A DNA stretch of 64,000 nucleotides from Pseudomonas helleri (GTDB lineage Bacteria; Pseudomonadota; Gammaproteobacteria; Pseudomonadales; Pseudomonadaceae). Each line of letters begins with the position of its first letter. Position 1 is the stretch's first letter. A program made the translations under genes and the position numbers. Shown piece by piece: positions 1-8,899 of the stretch. The notes under the pieces are model-generated. The model was given only the letters and a program-made list of their open reading frames with translations, was not told the DNA's origin and ran no database searches. The DNA lies in the NCBI RefSeq assembly GCF_009600315.1, contig NZ_WIWC01000011.1, positions 1-64,000 of the forward strand. Reading direction: 5' to 3'.

Positions 1-258
1 TCCAGCTCCAGGGCGTATCAGGAGGCGCTGACTCAGATCGAATACGGCAGTGAACTGGATGTACGAAAAGTGCAGGCTAAAGGTGAGATTTACTGGCAAG
101 GCCAAGCCTGGAAACTGGGAAAAGCGTTTGTAGGCGAGCGCGTGGGGGTAAGAGAAGGTGCTCAGGATGGGCAATACGATGTGTTCTGGGGAAGCCATCG
201 TATTGCCCAAATTGACAAAGTGACCAAGGTTGTAATATCAGGGAAATCGCTTCGCTAA
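1..258 (+). CDS. IS481-type transposase, C-terminal end only
   Basis: The reading frame is open from base 1 and ends at TAA 256-258, so only the last 85 residues are seen. They match the C-terminal tail typical of IS481-family DDE transposases: a stretch like EIYWQGQAWKLGKAFVGERV followed by a DG-YDVFWGSHRIAQID ending. This tail follows the integrase core. The catalytic residues lie upstream of the window, so whether the element is intact cannot be judged. No clear terminal inverted repeat was recognised after the stop; REP-type repeats begin about 50 bases downstream. Confidence 0.7.
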   Translation, partial: SSSRAYQEALTQIEYGSELDVRKVQAKGEIYWQGQAWKLGKAFVGERVGVREGAQDGQYDVFWGSHRIAQIDKVTKVVISGKSLR

Positions 259-307
259 CTGTTCGCTATGTCTCCGAACAAAGTGTTCGCGATGTCCCCG
301 GTCCATA

Positions 308-407
308 CAGGGAGAGGGCTGGGGTGAGGGGACTGATTTGGGGCGTTGCGCACATCTGTTTTTGACTTTAGCCCCCTCTCCCTCCGGGAGAGGGTTGGGG
401 TGAGGGG
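308..407. repeat. REP-like GGGAGAGGG repeat pair
   Basis: Two copies of a GC-rich element carrying GGGAGAGGG and GGGGTGAGGG, separated by about 30 bases; the second copy has its own CTCTCCC/GGGAGAG palindrome. The same family recurs near 19228, 27463 and 37143, always between genes. Short open frames across these repeats (SPHPNPLPEGEG-like peptides) are artefacts. Confidence 0.8.
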
Positions 408-439
408 AGCTGACGTGAACACTCGCTGAAGTTACGTCG

Positions 440-904
440 TCACGCCCGCTCGCCACGCTCAGCCAGCAGGCGCGACGCTTCTACGTAGGCTTTGGAAAAC
501 GCTGGGGATTCAACCCACGCCAGCGCGCTGTCTTCGTCATCGCCATGAACCGTCATGCGGAAGGCGATCAACAAGCCCATCAGGAAGTCAGTGGCGTCGT
601 CTTCCTCTTCTTCTGCGATCACCAGTTCCAGCACCGGGTATTGCAGGAAGACACTGCACATCGCTTGCAGCCCTTTGGCTTCGGCGGCTTTCATGGCTTC
701 AAACAAGTCTTCGAAGTCGGACGGTTCAAAACCATTTTCCTTGATGTCCTGAAAATCGAAAGTGCTGAGGTCGATTTTCACGTCATCGAACGGGTGGTCG
801 ATGAGGGTTGCAGACGTGGTTTTACCCGGCTTGCCCATGCGGTTCTGTTTGGCCTTGGATTTGGCCCGCTGTGCGTGTTTCTGCTGCTTCTTTGGCGTTG
901 CCAT
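440..904 (-). CDS. conserved hypothetical protein, Lys/Gln-rich N-terminus
   Basis: A 154-residue protein if it starts at the ATG at 904 (MATPKKQQ...). An upstream in-frame start would add 31 residues of non-conserved look. The first about 30 residues are very basic (KKQQKHAQRAKSKAKQNR); the rest is acidic and probably helical, with an EEEEDD patch. There is no signal peptide or membrane segment, so it is likely cytoplasmic. I recognise it only as a protein of unknown function common in Pseudomonas. It is divergent from the secreted small protein that starts at 1004. Confidence 0.7.
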   Translation of the reverse strand: MATPKKQQKHAQRAKSKAKQNRMGKPGKTTSATLIDHPFDDVKIDLSTFDFQDIKENGFEPSDFEDLFEAMKAAEAKGLQAMCSVFLQYPVLELVIAEEEEDDATDFLMGLLIAFRMTVHGDDEDSALAWVESPAFSKAYVEASRLLAERGERA

Positions 905-1003
905 GAACGTGTGTCCTTTACGGGCTAAGGGGGCTATTGAACCTGTCCTGTTCGCAATACTCAAATCTGAACAATGAACGGACACCCAAGGATGCACCGA
1001 ACC

Positions 1004-1324
1004 ATGAAACTCTCCTCATTGACCTTCCTCTGCCTGACAGCTGTGGCCACTCACGCCAGCGCTTCCAGCTCCGACGCATGGGCTGCCTATGACAAGGCCG
1101 TGCTCACAAGTTGCACCAAGGCCAGCACCTTGAAAAATGCCAAGCCCGTCGGTACGCCAGCGCAATTTGATGATCGCGTGGGTTACACCGCGATGCTGCT
1201 GCAAGGTGAGTATCCGCAGAAACATATGAAGGGTAAGCAGGGCACCGAGCTTTGCCTCTATAACAAAAAGGCTAAAGCGGCGCATGTGGCAGAGTGGGAC
1301 TCTGTTCGTTCAGGTAAGCCATAA
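1004..1324 (+). CDS. small secreted protein of unknown function
   Basis: A 106-residue protein starting at ATG 1004, with AAGGA about 11 bases upstream; ATGs at 974 and 992 are in frame but have poorer ribosome sites. The N-terminus is a clear Sec signal peptide (MKLSSLTFLCLTAVATHASA, cleavage likely after ASA). The mature part has two cysteines (one in SCTKAS, one in ELCLYNKK) that could form a disulfide. It contains the repeated-looking pattern YTAMLLQGEYPQKHMKGKQGTE. It is probably periplasmic. No family was recognised. A terminator hairpin follows. Confidence 0.65.
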   Translation: MKLSSLTFLCLTAVATHASASSSDAWAAYDKAVLTSCTKASTLKNAKPVGTPAQFDDRVGYTAMLLQGEYPQKHMKGKQGTELCLYNKKAKAAHVAEWDSVRSGKP

Positions 1325-1353
1325 CGGCGGGCGATTAAATCGCGCCCAACAAA

Positions 1354-1374
1354 AAACCCGCACTAGGCGGGTTT
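1354..1374 (+). terminator. Rho-independent terminator after the secreted protein
   Basis: AAACCCGC-actag-GCGGGTTT hairpin followed by a short T run, 30 bases after the stop at 1324. It may also end transcription of the tRNA coming from the other strand. Confidence 0.7.
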
Positions 1375-1420
1375 CTTGTGTTGCGTTGAGGTGGTGTGAA
1401 CACCACATCAATGCTGAATG

Positions 1421-1496
1421 TGGTGCCCAGAGACGGAATCGAACCGCCGACACGGGGATTTTCAATCCCCTGCTCTACCGACTGAGCTATCTGGGC
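1421..1496 (-). tRNA. tRNA-Phe (GAA)
   Basis: On the minus strand the 76-base sequence begins GCCCAGATAGCTCAGTCGG and ends TCTGGGCACCA with an encoded CCA. The acceptor stem GCCCAGA/TCTGGGC pairs fully. The anticodon stem GGGGA/TCCCC encloses TTGAAAA with anticodon GAA, and the T loop GGTTCGATTCC is canonical. A consensus-like promoter lies just upstream at 1507-1535. Confidence 0.97.
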
Positions 1497-1506
1497 AACG
1501 GGGCGC

Positions 1507-1535
1507 ATTAGAAGCTTTTTTCGTTAACCCGTCAA
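1507..1535 (-). promoter_or_regulatory. sigma-70 promoter of tRNA-Phe
   Basis: On the minus strand TTGACG (1530-1535) and TCTAAT (1507-1512) are spaced by exactly 17 bases and are followed by a G/C-rich discriminator, as is usual for stable RNA genes. Confidence 0.65.
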
Positions 1536-1600
1536 ACACTTTTTTAAAAAATCTTTAAATAATACCATCGCTTACGGACCAAACCCTTTAAAACCGGGGT

Positions 1601-1873
1601 TTACTCGCTTGGCGGAACGTAGCCTTCAGCTTGTGCGTATTCTTCGCCGCTGAAGAACTTGTCCATTTCGCCCTGCAAATATTTTCGATCTTCAGCGTTC
1701 ATCATGTTCAAACGCTTCTCGTTGATCAGCAAGGTTTGGTGTTTTTGCCAATCAGCCCAGGCTTTTGCCGAGACGTGATCAAAAATGTCCTGACCTTTGG
1801 CGCCCGGAAACGGAGCGCGCTCAAGGGCGGGCAGTTCTTCTTTGTACTTGCGGCACATAACGGTGCGGGTCAT
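1601..1873 (-). CDS. yggX: Fe(II)-trafficking / oxidative damage protection protein YggX
   Basis: A 90-residue protein of the normal family length, with the family start [17 protein letters not shown] and the conserved [18 protein letters not shown] and [18 protein letters not shown] blocks. Family members are cytoplasmic, protect Fe-S enzymes from oxidation and are linked to iron handling. The single N-terminal cysteine (C7) is the conserved one. Its ATG overlaps the mutY stop (ATGA), so the two are probably translationally coupled. This is the standard mutY-yggX arrangement of gammaproteobacteria, in which MutY itself carries an Fe-S cluster. Confidence 0.95.
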   Translation of the reverse strand: MTRTVMCRKYKEELPALERAPFPGAKGQDIFDHVSAKAWADWQKHQTLLINEKRLNMMNAEDRKYLQGEMDKFFSGEEYAQAEGYVPPSE

Positions 1874-2937
1874 GACGACTCTCCTGCGTTCAATAGCTCG
1901 GCTGCACGTTTGAGCAGCTTCTTGACCGGGGCAGCAAGGCCCAGGCGCGGCGGGGTGGCGAGGTTATACCAGAGCCAATCAGCCTCGGCCACGTGATGGC
2001 CGGACTCTTTGACGTGGATCAGCCAGGGTTCGATGGCTAACTGGAAATGGCTAAAGGTGTGCATCAGGCCGGGCAGTTGATGCTGCGCGCCCAGTGCCAG
2101 TGAGTGTTGCAGGGCCAAGTGCTCGATGTCGTTCAAGTCGTCCAGCTCAGGCAAGCTCCACAATCCGCCCCACAGGCCCGTAGAGGGGCGACGGTAAAGC
2201 AGAATCGCGCCTTCGGCGTTGGCCAGCATGGGCATCAGCGTGCGCTTTTGTGGGACGGTCTTGCGGGGCTTGGGCACCGGATAGCGTGTCTCCAGGCCCA
2301 GCAAGTGGGCTTCACAACCGGTTTCGAGCGGGCACAACAGGCAGCTCGGCTTGCTGCGGGTGCAGAGCGTGGCGCCCATGTCCATCATGGCCTGAGTGTA
2401 AGCGTTGACCCGATCATGGGGCGTGAAGCGCTCGGCGGTGGCCCACAGCTGTTTGGCGACCTTGGGTTCGCCCGGGTAGCCCTCTTGCGCGGTATAGCGT
2501 GCCAGCACGCGTTTGACGTTGCCGTCGAGGATCGGTGCCCGCAAGCCCATGCTCAGGCTGGCAATCGCGCCGGCTGTGGATAAACCGATGCCGGGCAGTT
2601 CGACAAGTTTTTCCACGTTTCGCGGAAATTCGCCGCCATAGTCGCTCACGACGATTTTGGCGGTCTTCTGCAAATTGCGCGCACGGGTGTAGTAGCCCAA
2701 GCCCGTCCACAGGTGCAGCACTTCATCTTCGGGGGCGCTGGCCAGCGCTTCGACCGTGGGCAGCGAGGCCATAAACCGGTCGAAGTAGTTGAGCACGGTG
2801 CTGACTTGCGTTTGCTGCAACATGATTTCCGAGACCCACACCCGATACGGGGTGATGCCCTGTTGCCAGGGCAGGTCGTGGCGGCCGTGGCGGTCATACC
2901 AGTCCAGCACCGCCACAGAAAATTGCTCATCTTTCAT
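1870..2937 (-). CDS. mutY: A/G-specific adenine DNA glycosylase MutY
   Basis: A 355-residue protein that removes adenine mispaired with 8-oxoguanine. Visible elements are the catalytic glutamate in [10 protein letters not shown], the helix-hairpin-helix [14 protein letters not shown], the catalytic aspartate in ILDGNVKRV, and the four cluster cysteines of the [4Fe-4S] loop in [17 protein letters not shown] (C-x6-C-x2-C-x5-C). The C-terminal third is the NUDIX-like 8-oxoG recognition domain ([17 protein letters not shown]). It overlaps asmA by four bases upstream and yggX by four bases downstream, giving one operon asmA-mutY-yggX. Confidence 0.97.
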   Translation of the reverse strand: MKDEQFSVAVLDWYDRHGRHDLPWQQGITPYRVWVSEIMLQQTQVSTVLNYFDRFMASLPTVEALASAPEDEVLHLWTGLGYYTRARNLQKTAKIVVSDYGGEFPRNVEKLVELPGIGLSTAGAIASLSMGLRAPILDGNVKRVLARYTAQEGYPGEPKVAKQLWATAERFTPHDRVNAYTQAMMDMGATLCTRSKPSCLLCPLETGCEAHLLGLETRYPVPKPRKTVPQKRTLMPMLANAEGAILLYRRPSTGLWGGLWSLPELDDLNDIEHLALQHSLALGAQHQLPGLMHTFSHFQLAIEPWLIHVKESGHHVAEADWLWYNLATPPRLGLAAPVKKLLKRAAELLNAGESS

Positions 2938-5150
2938 CGGTTAAACAGCCCCTTGAGGGCATTTTTGAGTTCGGGGCTGACTTTGTCGCCCAGCTTCTCT
3001 TCAAGCTTCTCGCTGATTTTGTTGCCCGCCATTTTAGCGGCCACTTTACCCAGCCCTTCCTTGTCCAGACGACAGGCTTTGGCACCCAGCTCCAGCGGGC
3101 CACGGCAACGTAAAGGCAGCTCGATGCCGACAAAGTTTTTGCCCACCTGGCATGCCGGGTCTGGCATGGCGCGGGTGTCACCTTCGATGACGATGCCAAT
3201 GCGATAGTCCATGCCCAGCACGCGCAGGTCGATGTCGCCATCGCCTTTAACGCTCATGCCCGGAATGCGCACAATCAGGTCGGGGTTGCTGGCCACGCCA
3301 TTACGAAACACCAGGCTGCCCTTGAGTTCCCTGAAAGGCGTGTCTTTGCCCTGCGGTGCGCTGGTCAAGGCTTTGCGGTTGAGCACCGAGATGCCTTTGC
3401 ACAGTTGCTGCTCAATGTTGGCATTGAGCAGTACGCCGTCGTTGAGGACGAAGCTGGCGGTGCCGTTGAGGCTCTGAATCAGCGCGCTCTGGCTTTCACC
3501 GCTGCCCGTGACGTTGCTGGTAAGGGTCAGCAGGCCAGTGACAGGGGGTTTTTGGCCTTGGCTTTGCAGGATTTTATCGACCGGGACGTTGGTGATGCGG
3601 GTTTGCAGAGCGGCCACCGGCAGCATCGGGCGTACATCAAGGCTGCCATTGGCCGCGAAGTCACCTTTGTACAGGTTGCCACTGAGGTTTTGCAGGGTCA
3701 GCAGACCGTCTTTGCTGGTGGCCTTGAGCACTGCATTCTGGATGGGCAGTTGGGTCAGCGTCAGTTGGCCAAAGCTGATGTCAGCATTCAGGTCGAGTGC
3801 TTTGAGGCGCGTCACCGGGATGATTTTTGCGGTGCTCCAGCCACTTTTGGTGGGCGCGTCGGGCAGCGGTGTATCACCTGAAGCGGCCAGTGCACCGGCT
3901 TCGCTGCTTTGCACTTCAGCCTTGCGTGCTGCCGTGGCACCGCTGGCTTGCTCGGACTTGGCCGGCAGGTAGCGATCGGCGTCTAACGTGTCGCCTTTAA
4001 GCTGTATACGCAGGGCTTGTTTCGCGAAGTCGTCTACCGCAATGCGGCCGGTGAAGGTGCTGTCGTCAACCTTAAGATTGAGCTCGTCAAAGGCCATGCT
4101 GTTCGGTGTACCCGACAGGCGAGTGACCAGTTCGACTTTGCTCAGGCTGCCCGGCGCCATCTTGGGCAGAGCGTGGCCGATGCTGTCGAGGAACTTGGCC
4201 AGATCAAGTTGGGCAACCGATAGGCCACCGCTGATTTGCGGTGTTTTGTCGAGTTCATTGACCTTGAGTTCGCCCAGCGCACGGAGCTGATTGGCGGAAA
4301 TTTTCAAGCCGCTCCATTCCGCGATGTTGGCGGCCAGATCGACCAGAATTTGCCCTTGAGCGGCAAAGGTCATGGTCTTGCCTTGCAGCGGCTCGCCCGA
4401 GGCTTCGCCTACCACTTTCATGTCTTCGAACTGATAACGCTTGAGCACGCGATCAAAACGCAGCTTGCCGTCGATTTCCGTTTTGACCCGCATGACGGGC
4501 TGGTTGGTGCCCAGAAAGGCGGTCAACTTGAGCGGGGTGCTGGTCGCTTCGTGAATCGGGCCGGTGCTCAGCTGGATGCTTTCTGCGCTGAACTGCTTGC
4601 CGTTTTGCTCGTCGTTGTATTCGACCCGCGCGTTGTTCACGGTCAGGCTGTCAATGTCGAGCTTGAGCGGCTGGCTGACGCTGTCAGGTTTGCTGGCAGG
4701 TGTCGCCTCGGCGGTGGCCGGGGTTTCAGTCGTCGCGGCCACGGGGGCAGGTTTGCCGATGTCCTGCCAGTTACCGTGACCGTTTTTGTCACGGTTCAGG
4801 CGCAGGTTCAAGCCTTCCACCCGCACATCGCTCATCTGCACTTCTTTGCGCAGCAGCGGCAATACGCGCACTGAAAGCCCCAGCATTTGCAGGTCGGCGA
4901 ACGGCTGGGTAGGTGCCGCGAGCGTCGCCACGCTGGCGTCATGCAACTCCAGACCGAGCCAGGGGAACAGGCTCCAGCCGATGTCGCCATTGAGCGTCAG
5001 CTCAATGTGGGCCTTGTCGCGAGCTATCTGGCGGATCTCGTCTTTATAGTCGTTGGGATCGAACAGATGGCTCAGGGCAAAGCCCAAAGCCACGATGATC
5101 AGCAACAATCCGAGAAGCACCAGACCCAGGATTTTGCCGAACGCTTTCAT
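2934..5150 (-). CDS. asmA: AsmA family outer-membrane biogenesis protein
   Basis: A 738-residue protein with one N-terminal membrane helix (about residues 7-26, ILGLVLLGLLLIIVALGFAL) and a long periplasmic part. The N-terminal LFDPNDYKDEIRQIARDKAHIEL and GDIGWSLFPWLGLEL are typical AsmA motifs. The C-terminal region (GVASNPDLIVRIPGMSVKGDGDIDL) matches the conserved AsmA C-terminal block. AsmA proteins are bridge-like, VPS13-related proteins proposed to move phospholipids between inner and outer membranes. A low-complexity Ala/Thr/Pro linker lies near residues 135-155. The start has AAGGA upstream. It is the first gene of the asmA-mutY-yggX overlap operon. Confidence 0.92.
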   Translation of the reverse strand: MKAFGKILGLVLLGLLLIIVALGFALSHLFDPNDYKDEIRQIARDKAHIELTLNGDIGWSLFPWLGLELHDASVATLAAPTQPFADLQMLGLSVRVLPLLRKEVQMSDVRVEGLNLRLNRDKNGHGNWQDIGKPAPVAATTETPATAEATPASKPDSVSQPLKLDIDSLTVNNARVEYNDEQNGKQFSAESIQLSTGPIHEATSTPLKLTAFLGTNQPVMRVKTEIDGKLRFDRVLKRYQFEDMKVVGEASGEPLQGKTMTFAAQGQILVDLAANIAEWSGLKISANQLRALGELKVNELDKTPQISGGLSVAQLDLAKFLDSIGHALPKMAPGSLSKVELVTRLSGTPNSMAFDELNLKVDDSTFTGRIAVDDFAKQALRIQLKGDTLDADRYLPAKSEQASGATAARKAEVQSSEAGALAASGDTPLPDAPTKSGWSTAKIIPVTRLKALDLNADISFGQLTLTQLPIQNAVLKATSKDGLLTLQNLSGNLYKGDFAANGSLDVRPMLPVAALQTRITNVPVDKILQSQGQKPPVTGLLTLTSNVTGSGESQSALIQSLNGTASFVLNDGVLLNANIEQQLCKGISVLNRKALTSAPQGKDTPFRELKGSLVFRNGVASNPDLIVRIPGMSVKGDGDIDLRVLGMDYRIGIVIEGDTRAMPDPACQVGKNFVGIELPLRCRGPLELGAKACRLDKEGLGKVAAKMAGNKISEKLEEKLGDKVSPELKNALKGLFNR

Positions 5151-5442
5151 GGGCGAGTCCTTGTAAGTCTATGTGAGGGGAAATTTTAAAATGAGCCGCA
5201 GAGTATAGCGCCACGCGATGACCGGCTGGGCGCGGATCGTAGCGCGGCAGTTTGTAGATGAAACTCCTCACAGCAATGGACGATTTCCTACGCTCAAATG
5301 GTAGTCTTCACCTGTTTTCCATGACGTCTGCGGCGCATCGTCGCGCCGCCGACTTGATCCAACAAAACGGCTGTGTGCCTCGGGGCACCAAAGTCAGGAT
5401 TGAGCATGTCCGGGAAACACTTCATCCATGGGGGAAATAATA

Positions 5443-7104
5443 ATGAGCACGAGCATTGCTGCGGGCAGTCCTGCCTCACAGCCTGCGTTCTTGTCCAAAG
5501 AGCGCATCATCGCCAAGCCCGGTTTCAACCGCTGGCTGGTTCCACCCGCCGCATTGGCCATTCACTTGTGTATCGGCATGGCCTACGGCTTTTCGGTGTT
5601 CTGGTTGCCGCTGTCCAAGGCCATCGGTGTCACCGCGCCGGTAGCCTGTGCGCCGGACATGAGCTTCATCGCCCAGGTATTTTCGTCGCAGTGCGACTGG
5701 CCGATTTCGATGCTGGGCTGGATTTACACCTTGTTTTTCATCTTCCTGGGTTGCTCGGCAGCCGTATGGGGCGGGTGGCTTGAACATGCGGGCCCGCGCA
5801 AGGCCGGTGTGGTGTCGGCATTGTGCTGGTGTGGGGGCCTGCTAATTTCAGCGCTGGGCATTTATACCCATCAAATCTGGCTAATGTGGCTGGGCTCGGG
5901 GGTCATTGGCGGTATCGGGTTGGGCTTGGGCTACATCTCGCCTGTGTCGACATTGATCAAGTGGTTCCCGGACAAGCGTGGCATGGCCACGGGCATGGCA
6001 ATCATGGGTTTCGGTGGCGGTGCCATGGTCGGCGCGCCCTTGGCCGCCTTCTTGATGAACCATTTTGCGACGCCTGACAGCGTAGGTGTGTGGCAGAGCT
6101 TTGTGGTGATGGCCGCGATTTATTTCGTGTTCATGATCGGCGGCGCCTTGTCGTACCGCGTTCCACCGACCGGCTGGAAGCCTGAGGGCTGGACGGCACC
6201 GGCCAAAAAAGCGTCCAACGCGATGATCACGCATCGCCATGTACACGTCAGCGTGGCCTGGAGGACGCCGCAATTTGCCTTGGTGTGGCTGGTGCTGTGC
6301 CTGAACGTCTCGGCCGGTATCGGTATTTTGGGCATGGCTTCGCCGCTGTTGCAGGAAGTGTTTGCGGGCAAGCTGCTGGGCAACGACCTGACCTTCAGCC
6401 AACTGGATGCAGCCCAGCTGGCGCAAATCGCGGCCATTGCCGCGGGCTTCACCGGCTTGCTGAGCCTGTTCAACATTGGCGGGCGCTTTTTCTGGGCGTC
6501 GTTCTCCGACTACCTGGGGCGTAAAAACACCTACTTTGTGTTCTTCGCATTGGGTTTTGCGCTGTACGCGATGATTCCCAACCTCGGGCATCTGGGCAAC
6601 GTGTCGCTGTTTGTGGCCGCGTTCTGCATCATTTTGTCGATGTATGGCGGTGGCTTTGCCACGGTGCCTGCGTATCTCGCCGACCTGTTCGGTACCCAGA
6701 TGGTCGGTGCCATTCACGGTCGACTGCTCACCGCGTGGGCGGCTGCGGGCGTGCTGGGGCCGGTATTGGTCAACTACCTGCGTGAATATCAGCTGAGCAT
6801 CGGGGTTGAGCGTGCGGCCGCGTACGACATCACCTTGTACATTCTGGCGGGCTTGCTGGCGCTGGGCTTCGTGTGCAACTTGCTGGTGCGTCCGGTGAAC
6901 GACAAGTACTTCATGACCGATGCCCAACTGGCGGCCGAGCAGGCGCTGGGTCACGACAAGGGAGCTGACGCCTCGACTTCGCTGGAATGGAAAGCCGCGC
7001 CGGGTAGCCACCCGTTAGTGATTGCTGCATGGTTGGCCGTGGGCATCCCGCTGTTGTGGGGTGTGTGGGTCACGGTGCAAAAGACGGCGGTGTTGTTTAA
7101 TTAG
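5443..7104 (+). CDS. OFA-family MFS transporter with an extra C-terminal membrane helix
   Basis: The start is ATG 5443, with GGGGGA about 8 bases ahead; ATG 5428 is possible. The 553-residue product has about 12 membrane helices of the oxalate/formate antiporter (OFA) group, which includes E. coli YhjX. Typical blocks are the N-terminal IHLCIGMAYGFSVFWLPL, the helix 2-3 loop area GCSAAVWGGWLEHAGPRKAG, and GRFFWASFSDYLGRKNTYF after helix 7. The central loop has an insertion around residues 250-280. After the core, residues about 515-553 form an extra helix, HPLVIAAWLAVGIPLLWGVW. This looks like the small companion protein that follows many OFA transporters, here fused. The substrate is probably a small carboxylate; which one cannot be told. 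Confidence 0.88.
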   Translation: MSTSIAAGSPASQPAFLSKERIIAKPGFNRWLVPPAALAIHLCIGMAYGFSVFWLPLSKAIGVTAPVACAPDMSFIAQVFSSQCDWPISMLGWIYTLFFIFLGCSAAVWGGWLEHAGPRKAGVVSALCWCGGLLISALGIYTHQIWLMWLGSGVIGGIGLGLGYISPVSTLIKWFPDKRGMATGMAIMGFGGGAMVGAPLAAFLMNHFATPDSVGVWQSFVVMAAIYFVFMIGGALSYRVPPTGWKPEGWTAPAKKASNAMITHRHVHVSVAWRTPQFALVWLVLCLNVSAGIGILGMASPLLQEVFAGKLLGNDLTFSQLDAAQLAQIAAIAAGFTGLLSLFNIGGRFFWASFSDYLGRKNTYFVFFALGFALYAMIPNLGHLGNVSLFVAAFCIILSMYGGGFATVPAYLADLFGTQMVGAIHGRLLTAWAAAGVLGPVLVNYLREYQLSIGVERAAAYDITLYILAGLLALGFVCNLLVRPVNDKYFMTDAQLAAEQALGHDKGADASTSLEWKAAPGSHPLVIAAWLAVGIPLLWGVWVTVQKTAVLFN

Positions 7105-7115
7105 CGCAGCGGATC

Positions 7116-7256
7116 CGTAGCAGCGGACGCAGGCCGCGTCCGGCGGCATAGCCGTCGTAAAACCAGAGAATGCGGTGTTTCATATTGACCGTGATCGCAT
7201 GTTTTACGATCGCTTCGCAATCGGACGCAGCCTCGCGGAGCTCGTCAGCTGCTACG
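7116..7256. repeat. REP pair, CGTAGCAGCTGCCG family (inverted)
   Basis: Two inverted copies of a Pseudomonas REP (left copy from CGTAGCAGCGG, right copy ending CAGCTGCTACG) enclose CGTAAAACC/GTTTTACG sequences, so the whole unit can fold back. Other copies lie at 14781, 17871, 31852 and 49693. Confidence 0.8.
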
Positions 7257-7325
7257 CAGTTGTGCGCCTTGGGCGCATTACGTCAGTCTTATCACCCTAA
7301 TGTTTCTGTTTGCCTGACCCGTGCC

Positions 7326-7331
7326 TATAAT
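7326..7331 (+). promoter_or_regulatory. probable -10 box ahead of hisB
   Basis: A perfect TATAAT 39 bases before the hisB start. No good -35 hexamer is visible at 16-18 bases, so the call rests on the -10 alone. Confidence 0.35.
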
Positions 7332-7369
7332 GGCCACCTTTTTTCGCCCAATGATTTGCGGAGCTGGTG

Positions 7370-7963
7370 ATGGCCGAACGTAAGGCGTCAGTCGAGCGCG
7401 ATACTCTGGAAACCCAGATTAAAGCCTCGATCAACTTGGATGGTACCGGTAAGGCCCGATTCGATATCGGTGTGCCTTTTCTTGAGCACATGCTCGACCA
7501 GATCGCCCGACACGGGCTGATCGACCTGGACATCGAGTGCAAAGGCGACCTGCATATCGACGATCACCATACCGTTGAGGACGTGGGCATTACCCTGGGT
7601 AAAGCCTTCAGCCAGGCAGTCGGCGATAAAAAAGGCATGACCCGTTACGGTCACGCTTATGTCCCGCTGGACGAAGCACTGTCGCGCGTGGTCATCGACT
7701 TTTCGGGCCGCCCTGGCCTGCAAATGCACGTGCCCTATACCCGCGCCACCGTAGGCGGCTTTGATGTTGACCTGTTTCAGGAGTTCTTCCAGGGCTTCGT
7801 CAACCACGCCAATGTCAGCCTGCACATCGACAACCTGCGCGGCACCAACACTCACCACCAGATCGAGACGGTATTCAAGGCATTCGGCCGCGCGTTGCGC
7901 ATGGCCGTAGCACTGGACGAGCGCATGGCCGGGCAAATGCCGTCCACCAAGGGCGTGCTCTGA
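7370..7963 (+). CDS. hisB: imidazoleglycerol-phosphate dehydratase
   Basis: A 197-residue monofunctional HisB that dehydrates imidazole glycerol phosphate to imidazole acetol phosphate. The metal-binding histidine motifs are seen: [27 protein letters not shown] and [21 protein letters not shown] 7370 is preferred over the adjacent GTG 7367 because GGAG lies 6 bases upstream. The stop TGA shares a base with the hisH ATG (TGATG), so the two are coupled. There is no N-terminal phosphatase domain, unlike the enterobacterial bifunctional HisB. Confidence 0.97.
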   Translation: MAERKASVERDTLETQIKASINLDGTGKARFDIGVPFLEHMLDQIARHGLIDLDIECKGDLHIDDHHTVEDVGITLGKAFSQAVGDKKGMTRYGHAYVPLDEALSRVVIDFSGRPGLQMHVPYTRATVGGFDVDLFQEFFQGFVNHANVSLHIDNLRGTNTHHQIETVFKAFGRALRMAVALDERMAGQMPSTKGVL

Positions 7964-8601
7964 TGGAGACCGTGGCGGTAATCGATTACGGCATGGGTAA
8001 CCTGCACTCGGTGGCCAAAGCGCTGGAACACGTGGGTGCCGGTCGGGTGCTGATCACCAGCGATGCCAACGTGATTCGCGAAGCCGACCGGGTTGTGTTC
8101 CCCGGTGTCGGCGCGATTCGCGACTGCATGGCCGAGATCCGTCGCCTGGGCTTTGATTCGCTGGTGCGTGAAGTCAGCCAGGACCGTCCCTTCCTCGGGA
8201 TTTGCGTCGGCATGCAAGCCTTGCTCGACAGCAGCGAAGAGAACGGCGGCGTTGACTGCATCGGACTGTTTCCCGGTCAGGTGAAGTTTTTCGGCAAAGA
8301 CCTGCATGAAGACGGCGAGCACCTCAAAGTGCCGCACATGGGCTGGAACGAAGTGCAGCAGAAGGTCGATCACCCGCTGTGGCACGGTATCCCTGATCTG
8401 GCGCGTTTTTATTTTGTGCACAGCTACTACATCGCGGCGGGTAACCCTCGCCAGGTGGTGGGCGGCGGGCATTACGGTGTCGATTTTGCCGCTGCGCTGG
8501 CCGAAGGTTCGCGTTTCGCGGTGCAGTTCCACCCCGAGAAGAGCCATACCCACGGCTTGCAGTTGCTGGAAAACTTCGTGGCTTGGGACGGTCGTTGGTA
8601 A
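7963..8601 (+). CDS. hisH: imidazole glycerol phosphate synthase, glutaminase subunit
   Basis: A 212-residue class I glutamine amidotransferase that feeds ammonia to HisF. The oxyanion strand PGVG and nucleophile C81 in LGICVGMQ are visible, as is the His-Glu pair in QFHPEKS near residues 190-194. It is coupled to hisB by a one-base overlap. Its stop TAA shares its last base with the next ATG at 8601. Confidence 0.97.
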   Translation: METVAVIDYGMGNLHSVAKALEHVGAGRVLITSDANVIREADRVVFPGVGAIRDCMAEIRRLGFDSLVREVSQDRPFLGICVGMQALLDSSEENGGVDCIGLFPGQVKFFGKDLHEDGEHLKVPHMGWNEVQQKVDHPLWHGIPDLARFYFVHSYYIAAGNPRQVVGGGHYGVDFAAALAEGSRFAVQFHPEKSHTHGLQLLENFVAWDGRW

Positions 8602-8861
8602 TGGCTGCGCGCAAGCCACAGCCGCCCATTCTTACGCTCACCCCCGAGCAAGAGAGTGAAGCCAACAGCAAGATCAAGCGCTTTATGCAAGACCGCTTTG
8701 AACTGGACCTCGGTTCGTTTGAAGCGGCTGAAATCCTTGAGCTGTTCACCCGCGAAATCGCACCGCATTACTACAACCGGGCGATTTTCGATGTGCAGAC
8801 GCACCTCAAAGAGAGGTTCGAGAGCATCGAAAGCGACCTGTGGGCGCTTGAGAAGAACTGA
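8601..8861 (+). CDS. DUF2164 family protein
   Basis: An 86-residue protein starting at the ATG that overlaps the hisH stop (TAATG). Family features are [12 protein letters not shown] near the start, [22 protein letters not shown], and [14 protein letters not shown]2164 proteins are small, cytoplasmic and of unknown function. Its place inside the his operon, between hisH and hisA, is common in Pseudomonas, but no histidine role is shown. An upstream in-frame start at 8583 would lie inside hisH and is rejected. Confidence 0.85.
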   Translation: MAARKPQPPILTLTPEQESEANSKIKRFMQDRFELDLGSFEAAEILELFTREIAPHYYNRAIFDVQTHLKERFESIESDLWALEKN

Positions 8862-8899
8862 TTGCCGAGTCCCTGACTCCCGAATTGAAGGTTTGCCAG

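Noticed and set aside
238..456. Open frame with SPHPNPLPEGEG-like peptide
   Set aside because: It is made by the GGGAGAGGG repeats; the same peptide-like words arise at every copy of the repeat.
5881..7011. 376-codon frame antisense to the MFS transporter
   Set aside because: Rich in Arg/His/Gln, as expected for the complement of a membrane protein gene.
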